This document shows positions 15,677 through 21,352 of a stretch of 21,352 nt of DNA, piece after piece. The notes under the pieces were generated by a model that was given only the letters and a program-made list of their open reading frames with translations, made no database searches and had not been told where the DNA came from. This DNA comes from Chloroflexota bacterium (GTDB taxonomy: Bacteria; Chloroflexota; UBA6077; CF-72): the NCBI GenBank assembly GCA_019247135.1, contig JAFAPL010000344.1, positions 1 to 21,352 on the forward strand. The letters run 5' to 3'. The stretch's first letter is position 1. The number at the start of each line of letters is the position of its first letter. The translations under genes and the position numbers were made by a program.

Positions 15677-16472
15677 GTGGATCCAGCTATCGAGCCTGGA
15701 CGATACGCCTCTGTCGACCATCGTTCGCATTCGGAGTCTGATCAAGTGGATGCTCTTTCCTGGACTTGATCTGCTGACGCGCTGTCGCTACAGGTTTCTG
15801 CCGACGTTTTTCGCGGCCGGTCCATTGCTGACCCTCGACGCGGGGTGCGGAAATGGTGCTCTCAGCTACGCCGCGTACAAGCTCGGCAACACAGTCCTCG
15901 GCGTCACTGCCGACCAGCGCGAGGTTCGCCGGAATCGCCAGTTTTTCGCCTACCGTCGCGTCGCGAATAGCCATTTAGCGTTCGCGAATCTCAATCTGTA
16001 CGACCTGCCGCAGCTTGAAGCCACGTTCGATCAGGTCATTTGCAGCGAGACGCTCGAGCACGTGCGTCGCGACGCGCTGATCCTGCGACACTTCAACACC
16101 CATTTGAAAATGGGCGGCATTCTGCACCTGTGCAGCCCGTACGCGCTACATCCATTGAACCACCTGGGACGTGTGGACGAGCCCGAGGATGGGAGCCACG
16201 TCCGAGACGGCTACACCAGTGAGAGCTACTTGCAGCTCCTCGACGAGGCCGGTTTCGAAATCGTTGCCACCGCGGGCATCGGCGGGCCGATCGTGGTCAC
16301 GCTGGATCGCCTCGTCCGTTGGGTCCGCACACACTGTGGCAACGCCGCCGCCATTCCCCTGTTCCTGCTTGTTTTACCGTTCTCATGGTTGGACGCGCTG
16401 AACCCACCCCTTCCGTTTTCGCTCTACGTCAAAGCCATCAAGCGCCGCGAGCTGGCACCAGAGCGGGACTGA
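15660..16472 (+). CDS. Class I SAM-dependent methyltransferase
   Basis: With the GTG start the product has 270 residues. A basic, hydrophobic N-terminal segment (SLIKWMLFPGLDLLTRCRYRFLP) is followed by motif I, LLTLDAGCGNGALSY, with D60, G62, G64 and G66. GVTADQ supplies the motif II acid region (D85), DQVICSETLEHV around 124-135 is the motif typical of Methyltransf_11/23 members, and LKMGGILHLCSP is motif VI-like. A hydrophobic stretch near the C-terminus (AAIPLFLLVLPFSWLDAL) suggests membrane association. Start choice is uncertain: GTG 15660 overlaps the upstream gene by 17 bases and has no clear ribosome binding site, while ATG 15750 would begin at MLFPGLDLL and remove part of a conserved-looking N-terminus. 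It is probably a sugar O-methyltransferase, but the acceptor is unknown. Confidence 0.8.
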   Translation: MLAWGKWIQLSSLDDTPLSTIVRIRSLIKWMLFPGLDLLTRCRYRFLPTFFAAGPLLTLDAGCGNGALSYAAYKLGNTVLGVTADQREVRRNRQFFAYRRVANSHLAFANLNLYDLPQLEATFDQVICSETLEHVRRDALILRHFNTHLKMGGILHLCSPYALHPLNHLGRVDEPEDGSHVRDGYTSESYLQLLDEAGFEIVATAGIGGPIVVTLDRLVRWVRTHCGNAAAIPLFLLVLPFSWLDALNPPLPFSLYVKAIKRRELAPERD

Positions 16473-18007
16473 TCGTTACGCCGTTCGGCGTAGTGGCATT
16501 CGCGGTGCTCGCGGGCGTGAGCGTGCTCTACACCACCCCGTACGGGACGGGCAGCGGATTCGACCAGGCAACGTACATTGGCGCGGCGCGCAACCTGCTG
16601 TCAGGTCAGGGGCTAAGCATCCCGTGGGGCGTAGATGCCGGCAAATCGCTGACGCAATTTCCACCGCTATTCCCTGTAACGCTCGCCGCCATTGGCGCGG
16701 CCGGGGTCGATCCGTGGCAAGGCGCGCGTTATGTCAATGCATTTTTGCGCATTGTCGACGTATTGCTCGCCGCAGCAATCGCCTTGCGGATCCAGCCGGG
16801 CATCCTGGTCGCTCCGTTGGTGACGGCATTCGTGCTGTGTTGCTCAGTTCACATGGTTTTCGTGTTTGGATCCGCCTGGTCGGAGCCGCTGTTTCTGGCA
16901 CTCGCGTTGAGCTCCCTGTATCTGCTGGCGCGATTCCTAGAGAGTGGATCGCTGCGCCTCCTCGGCGCATGCGCGGTGGTCATGGCCGCCGCTACTCTCA
17001 CCAGGTACGTCGGACTGGCACTGGTTGCGACCGGTTGCATCATCTTGCTGTGGCGCGGCCGCGGACCACTTGCAGTCCGCGCGCCGATCGCTGGCGGGTT
17101 CGGCGCAATCGCGCTTCTGCCCCTCGGGCTGTGGTTCGTGCGCAACGCGGTCGTTGCAGGCTCGATCGCCGGCGCTCGCACAATGGGCTGGCATAGCCTG
17201 CCCACAACTCAGCTGACTGCTGGCATGTTCACACTGTTGGACTGGATTGTTCCGAGCGCTATCGCGTCACGTTTTGTTACCCCTCAGGGTGAGATCTCGG
17301 CCGCCGGCGCTGGCCTGGTCGTCGCCGCGATTCTGATGGGCGTGTTCCTCGCGCTCGGACACGGTCGGCTGCTGTTAGTCGCTTCGCCACTCAGCTTTGT
17401 GCTGCTCATTTTCATGGTTGTGTACACCGTCTGCGTCCTCGCTTCGATGCTGCTGTTTGACGACCTGACTCAGCTTGATAGTCGCATTCTGTCGCCGGTC
17501 TATGTTTGCCTGGCCGTCCTACTTGGCGCGTATGGCGGACGAGCTTTGACAGACAGTTGGCGGAGCCGGCGTGCCCTTCGGCCGGCACTTGCAACCGTGG
17601 TCGCATTGTTCGTAACGGCGTTTGGCATTCGTTTTGGAGTGCTCGTCCATCGGCTTCATACAGAAGGCGTGATGTACTCGAACTTGGACTGGCTCACCTC
17701 GCCCACGATGAGCGGCCTGTCGCGTCTACCGGGCGATGCAACGGTGTTCTCGAATGCACCGGACGCCATCTATTTGCTCGCAAACAGGAGCGTGCTGGAA
17801 ATCCCACACGAGGCGGACACAGACTCATTTCTGGATCAGCTCCAGGTCGCTCTTCATGACAGGGCCGCACCAGTTGTCCTCGTCTACTTCGACGATCCGA
17901 ACATTGCCTATCGTGAGCCGGTCCCGCCAGCAGTGATCGCCAACGCACTCTCAGTGCACCAGCTGACCGCCTACCCAGACGGCGCCATGTACGAGGTCTC
18001 GCGATGA
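16385..18007 (+). CDS. GT-C-like membrane glycosyltransferase
   Basis: This predicted multi-pass membrane protein has about 540 residues. The first span (about 34-51, FGVVAFAVLAGVSVLY) is followed by an outer loop with GSGFDQATYIGAARNLLSGQG around 56-76. D60 is in the place of the catalytic aspartate of GT39/ArnT-like GT-C enzymes, and the following Y-x-x-x-A-x-x-L-x-x-G pattern and QFPPLFPVTLA are also typical of that superfamily. About nine more spans follow up to residue 435. The C-terminal 100 residues form a soluble tail that includes PGDATVFSNAPDAIYLLAN. It probably uses a polyprenyl-phosphate sugar outside the cytoplasm. ATG 16385 overlaps the previous gene by 88 bases. GTG 16493 is a shorter alternative that begins inside the first span. 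The TGA overlaps the next ATG. Confidence 0.72.
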   Translation: MVGRAEPTPSVFALRQSHQAPRAGTRAGLIVTPFGVVAFAVLAGVSVLYTTPYGTGSGFDQATYIGAARNLLSGQGLSIPWGVDAGKSLTQFPPLFPVTLAAIGAAGVDPWQGARYVNAFLRIVDVLLAAAIALRIQPGILVAPLVTAFVLCCSVHMVFVFGSAWSEPLFLALALSSLYLLARFLESGSLRLLGACAVVMAAATLTRYVGLALVATGCIILLWRGRGPLAVRAPIAGGFGAIALLPLGLWFVRNAVVAGSIAGARTMGWHSLPTTQLTAGMFTLLDWIVPSAIASRFVTPQGEISAAGAGLVVAAILMGVFLALGHGRLLLVASPLSFVLLIFMVVYTVCVLASMLLFDDLTQLDSRILSPVYVCLAVLLGAYGGRALTDSWRSRRALRPALATVVALFVTAFGIRFGVLVHRLHTEGVMYSNLDWLTSPTMSGLSRLPGDATVFSNAPDAIYLLANRSVLEIPHEADTDSFLDQLQVALHDRAAPVVLVYFDDPNIAYREPVPPAVIANALSVHQLTAYPDGAMYEVSR

Positions 18008-19185
18008 GAATTGCCATCGTGGTGCATGGGCGCTGGGACGCGTTCGATCTGGCGCGTGAGTTGGATCGACGTGGTGTTGAGGTGACCCTGCTCACGAACT
18101 ACCCGGCCTGGGCGGTAGCTCGCTACGGAGTGCGGCCGACCCATGTGCGGTCGTTTGTCGTACACGGCGCGTGTGCGCGCCTGGCGGCGCGAGTTGGCGC
18201 AGAGCAGCGCGCGGAGGCACTCCTGCACAAGGCATTCGGTCAGTGGGCGGCACGCGAGCTCGCGAAGGAAGATTGGGATGTGGTCTACGCCTTCAGCGGT
18301 GTGGCAGAGGAAAGCTTCCGCGTCTTGTTGAATCGTCCTACGCTGCGCGTGTTGGTGCGGGAATCAGCCCACATTCGCGCGCAGACTCGACTTCTGTCTG
18401 ACGAGGAGCAGCGGACAGGCATCAGACAGTCGCGCCCATCACGTTGGCGCATTGACCGCGAGGAGCGTGAGTACGAACTCGCCGACGTGATCCGACTGCT
18501 GTCGAGCTTTACGTACGACACGTTCATAGAGCACGGAATCCACCCGGACAGGCTTGCGCTCATTCTGTCGGGTGCAGCCGTAGCGCGATTTCGGCCATCG
18601 CTGGAGGTGATTCGTGCGCGTGTCAGCAGAATCGAGGCTGGCGCTCCGTTGAATGTGTTGAACGTCGGAACATTTGCACTTCGCAAAGGTGTCTGGGACA
18701 TGGCGGCTGTCGTGCGCACACTGGGCACGACTCGCTTTCGGTTCCGCTTTGTTGGACCGATCCTGGCGGAGGCCCGCGATATTGCCGAGGAACTGACCCA
18801 GGCAGGAGTAGAGTTTGTGCCCAAGCAGGTCGAAGCGGACCTACCGGCAGCGTACGCCTGGGGTGACGTGTTCGTTCTGCCGTCCATTGAGGACGGGTTC
18901 CAAGCAGTCCTGGCGCAAGCGTCAGCGGCCGGGTTGCCAATTCTCACCACGCCGAATGGCGCAGGCCACGATCTGGTCCGAGACGGACTCAACGGGTGGG
19001 TGCTGCCTATTCGAACACCAGATGCGTTCGCGAACCAGCTGAACTGGGCGGACCGTCACCGCGCTCAGCTTGCGGGCATGGTTTGGGACACGTATGAACG
19101 CTTCCGGCCGCGGAACTTCAGCCAGGTCGCGGCTGAGCTCGAGCACCTCTGCCGGTCACACCTCGCCCCGCTGGCGATCGCATGA
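18004..19185 (+). CDS. GT4-family glycosyltransferase
   Basis: This 393-residue protein begins RIAIVVHGRWDAFDLARELDRRG, matching the first strand and helix of a GT4 acceptor domain without the classic GG loop. The donor half starts with LNVLNVGTFALRKGVWDMA, where R-K-G is the conserved basic motif. The nucleotide-binding motif is SIEDGFQAVLAQASAAGLP, so the usual E-x7-E reads D297-x7-Q305. A glutamine at the second position occurs in some GT4 subgroups, so this need not mean loss of activity. LVRDGLNGWVLPIRTPDAF closes the domain. The ATGA overlap fixes the start, with GAGG seven bases upstream as ribosome binding site. It sits between two multi-pass membrane proteins and is presumably part of the same assembly path. 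Confidence 0.85.
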   Translation: MRIAIVVHGRWDAFDLARELDRRGVEVTLLTNYPAWAVARYGVRPTHVRSFVVHGACARLAARVGAEQRAEALLHKAFGQWAARELAKEDWDVVYAFSGVAEESFRVLLNRPTLRVLVRESAHIRAQTRLLSDEEQRTGIRQSRPSRWRIDREEREYELADVIRLLSSFTYDTFIEHGIHPDRLALILSGAAVARFRPSLEVIRARVSRIEAGAPLNVLNVGTFALRKGVWDMAAVVRTLGTTRFRFRFVGPILAEARDIAEELTQAGVEFVPKQVEADLPAAYAWGDVFVLPSIEDGFQAVLAQASAAGLPILTTPNGAGHDLVRDGLNGWVLPIRTPDAFANQLNWADRHRAQLAGMVWDTYERFRPRNFSQVAAELEHLCRSHLAPLAIA

Positions 19186-21005
19186 CTTCCGTCCTCGAAC
19201 GAGCGCCCCACGAGCTTCTTCAAAGGCGGATCGGCGTTGCCGGCGCGAGCAGCGTACGCCGTAGACGCATTCCGCTGGTGGCGACAATCGCGGCAGTGGT
19301 GGTCATTTTCGGCTTGCCGCACCTGTTGATCCCGCGATTGTTGCATCCGGGTCAGACGTACACACCCTTTGCTGTAGACGGTGTGAGCGCACTGACATTC
19401 GATAAAACGTCGACGTACGGTGCGCAACTCAACTATATGGTCGAGCATCGGGCCTGGCCATACGATACCGACGTCTTCGAAGCGCGGGATACTCCAACGC
19501 CGGTGGCTACCGCGCCATACGTCCCACTTGCCGTGGCCGCCGTTGCGCTTGGCGGCGTCGATCGCGCAGTGATCCTCGCCGACTTCGTATTGCCAGCACT
19601 CGCGTGTCTCATCCTGTATGCGCTGCTTGTGGACATGACGCGTAGCTGGGGCATCTCTCTCGTCGGCGCGCTTGTGACAGTATTGGCTTCATTCGGACCG
19701 CGTAATTTCATGGACGTGCCCCTGGTGGTATTGTCCAGGCAGTTCAATAGCGTGGTCCAGCCGCTTGAATATTCACGGCTCCTGCATCCAGAGGTATCGT
19801 TCACCTTGTTCGCTGCGGCGCTGCTCTTCTTGTGGCGTGCAATTCGAAACGCACGCGTAACTGACGGCATGGCCGCCGGGATCCTTGGCGGACTACTCTT
19901 CTACACATACGTGTACTACTGGCCCGTATGGGTCGGCGCGTGTGCGCTGCTGTTCCTCGGGCTCGGAAGTGCGCGTCGCGTGTTGCTGCTGACGGGCGGC
20001 CTGACAGTCGTGGTTGGGCTACCGTTCTGGTGGATGTTTATCCAGGAGCATGGGTCTGCTCCATTCGTGAATGCGATTTCGCGGCATTCGGACACGTGGG
20101 GCCGAGTCCCGCCGTCCGAGAAGATCGTCTACACGTTTGTCAGCTGCGCGATATTCGCCATATTGGCTACGCTGTACGTCCGCTCAGCGGCGAACAATCG
20201 GCGCGTACTCGCATTCTTTGCGGCCGTCTTCGTCGCCTCTGTCGCGGCGTTCAATATGGAGCTCGTGACCGGCTTCAGTGTCGAATCGATGCTCCACTTT
20301 CCGAACCGACTGTTCCAGCCGTTCTTCAGTTTGGCGGCTTTTGGATTGGCCCTGCCGATACTCACTAGGCGCATAGCGTGGCGCCGACTTGCACCTGCCG
20401 CCACGTCGGTTGCTGTCACTGGCCTGATTGGAGTGGCTCTGCTGCGACAGGTTCTCGTTTCGGAGAATGTCGCGCCACAGCACGTGCTCTCGCCCGATAA
20501 GCAGTTGCTATTCACCTGGTTGGACCAGAACAGCCGGCTCGACGACGTCGTCGTCGCGGAAGCCGCCGATCTCAACGAGCTACTGCCAGTGTTTACGCGG
20601 GATCGGCCGTTTGTGGCATACGGCGAACGCACTGGGCTCAGCTACACGGACCTGATGCAGCGCTTTCTCATCGGCATGAAGCTCCTCCAGACACCTCCGG
20701 AGCATATCCGCGCCCTGCTCGCCCAGGATCACGATCACGCGGACCCTCCCGTTGGTTTGACGTATAGCTATTTCCTGTTCATCGGCGCCGAGGGAATGAC
20801 CAACTGGCGATTGTCCGATGGCGAGATCGATGCCGCCTTGGAGCGCTATCAGACCCTAAACCTGAGCACAGACCTTGGCGGCCAGCGGCTCGATTTCGTT
20901 TATGCACCGGAGTCGCGGCAACCTGCCGCCGTAGCGGGCTGGAGCTTCCAGCCAGTCTACGACTCTGGGTACGGCGTGGTATGGCGCGTGGAGAAGACCG
21001 GCTAG
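19182..21005 (+). CDS. Large multi-pass membrane protein, GT-C-like
   Basis: This protein has 607 residues and about eleven predicted spans between 30 and 435, starting with IPLVATIAAVVVIFGLPHLLI after a basic cytoplasmic leader. The first outer loop holds several acidic residues (FAVDGVSALTFDK at 63-75, then DTDVFEARDTPTP at 95-107), a layout like GT-C enzymes, but no clear catalytic motif can be named. GLLFYTYVYYWPVW in the sixth span region recalls uncharacterised bacterial membrane proteins. The C-terminal 160 residues are soluble and begin LFTWLDQNSRLDDVVVAEAAD, similar in style to the outer tail of YfhO/GT-C proteins, where a residue in 'WLDxN' often precedes a nucleotide-independent fold. 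It may be a glycosyltransferase, a ligase or a polymerase; sequence does not decide. The start is an ATGA overlap, and the TAG shares one base with the next GTG. Confidence 0.7.
   Translation: MTSVLERAPHELLQRRIGVAGASSVRRRRIPLVATIAAVVVIFGLPHLLIPRLLHPGQTYTPFAVDGVSALTFDKTSTYGAQLNYMVEHRAWPYDTDVFEARDTPTPVATAPYVPLAVAAVALGGVDRAVILADFVLPALACLILYALLVDMTRSWGISLVGALVTVLASFGPRNFMDVPLVVLSRQFNSVVQPLEYSRLLHPEVSFTLFAAALLFLWRAIRNARVTDGMAAGILGGLLFYTYVYYWPVWVGACALLFLGLGSARRVLLLTGGLTVVVGLPFWWMFIQEHGSAPFVNAISRHSDTWGRVPPSEKIVYTFVSCAIFAILATLYVRSAANNRRVLAFFAAVFVASVAAFNMELVTGFSVESMLHFPNRLFQPFFSLAAFGLALPILTRRIAWRRLAPAATSVAVTGLIGVALLRQVLVSENVAPQHVLSPDKQLLFTWLDQNSRLDDVVVAEAADLNELLPVFTRDRPFVAYGERTGLSYTDLMQRFLIGMKLLQTPPEHIRALLAQDHDHADPPVGLTYSYFLFIGAEGMTNWRLSDGEIDAALERYQTLNLSTDLGGQRLDFVYAPESRQPAAVAGWSFQPVYDSGYGVVWRVEKTG
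20990..20996 (+). promoter_or_regulatory. Ribosome binding site for the 21005 gene
   Basis: GGAGAAG lies eight bases before the GTG at 21005, inside the end of the membrane-protein gene. With the TAGTG overlap it supports the GTG as the true start. Confidence 0.5.
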
Positions 21006-21352
21006 TGCAACGGATCGTCGTCCTGATTCCCGCGTACAACTCCGCCGAGACGATCAGCGCGACCCTGGATTCACTGGCGACGCAACGGGAGATTCAACGC
21101 CTCTCACGTGTCTATGTGGCGGACGACGCCTCGAGCGACGGCACCGTTCAGCTCTGCAGAGCATGTTGGACAGGGCCAGTACCGCTGCATCTGTGGCGTG
21201 CCGAGCACAACCTTGGACAGCAATCGAACGTGAATCGAGCGCTGACGGCACTCCAGTCCGACGCCGACTGGGTGCTGATGCTCCACGCGGACGACATGGT
21301 CAAACAAGGATGGCTCGCCAGTCTCTTGCATGAGATCGATCATGCAGATCAG
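21005..21352 (+). CDS. GT2-family glycosyltransferase (5' part, runs off the window)
   Basis: From GTG 21005 the frame stays open for 116 codons to the right edge, so the end is missing. The visible part is the N-terminal half of a GT-A fold: VQRIVVLIPAYNSAETISATL opens the domain, VADDASSDGT at 38-47 has the nucleotide-binding aspartates D40-D41, HNLGQQSNVNRAL at 68-80 is the usual helix after the second strand, and HADDM with D96-D97 is the metal-binding DXD-like motif. It shares one base with the upstream TAG stop. It would transfer a sugar from a nucleotide donor; the target is unknown. Confidence 0.88.
   Translation, partial: MQRIVVLIPAYNSAETISATLDSLATQREIQRLSRVYVADDASSDGTVQLCRACWTGPVPLHLWRAEHNLGQQSNVNRALTALQSDADWVLMLHADDMVKQGWLASLLHEIDHADQ

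Noticed and set aside
1..21352. Transposase, integrase, tRNA, CRISPR array or riboswitch
   Set aside because: I looked on both strands and found nothing supportable.

Overview
All recognisable genes in this window lie on the plus strand and are packed almost end to end. They look like the interior of a large surface-glycan gene cluster (O-antigen, capsule or exopolysaccharide type). I count twelve complete genes, one gene running off the right edge, and a short probable tail of another at the left edge. The high-GC coding sequence, the GTG and TTG starts, the stop/start overlaps and a GC-rich hairpin repeat fit a high-GC Gram-negative bacterium such as a proteobacterium or acidobacterium. The sequence alone does not fix the taxon.

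Left part (1-5615): a GT4 glycosyltransferase at 48, a GT2+GT4 fusion at 1343 and a GT-C-like membrane protein at 3711. Middle (5626-13582): a fusion of a Gfo/Idh/MocA oxidoreductase and an SDR sugar-nucleotide enzyme at 5626, two GT4 enzymes at 7840 and 9099, a GT2+FkbM methyltransferase fusion at 10284, and a GT4 enzyme at 12119 whose 3' end runs through a GC-rich repeat (13536-13578). Right part (13653-21352): a zinc-ribbon-type methyltransferase, a GT4, a second methyltransferase, a GT-C-like membrane protein, a GT4, a large uncharacterised membrane protein and the start of a GT2.

Inferred joint role: the 5626 fusion would make or remodel a nucleotide sugar, the GT2 and GT4 enzymes would build a glycan on the cytoplasmic face of the membrane, the methyltransferases would methylate sugars or cap the chain, and the multi-pass GT-C-like proteins would add residues from lipid-linked donors on the far side. 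No flippase, polymerase, ABC exporter, chain-length regulator, transcription regulator, RNA gene, transposase or CRISPR array was recognised. Export and polymerisation genes presumably lie outside the window.

The unusual points are three different domain fusions, a repeat that is translated as the tail of a glycosyltransferase and forms both a hairpin and a G-quadruplex motif just ahead of the next gene, and three unlike multi-pass membrane proteins in one cluster.
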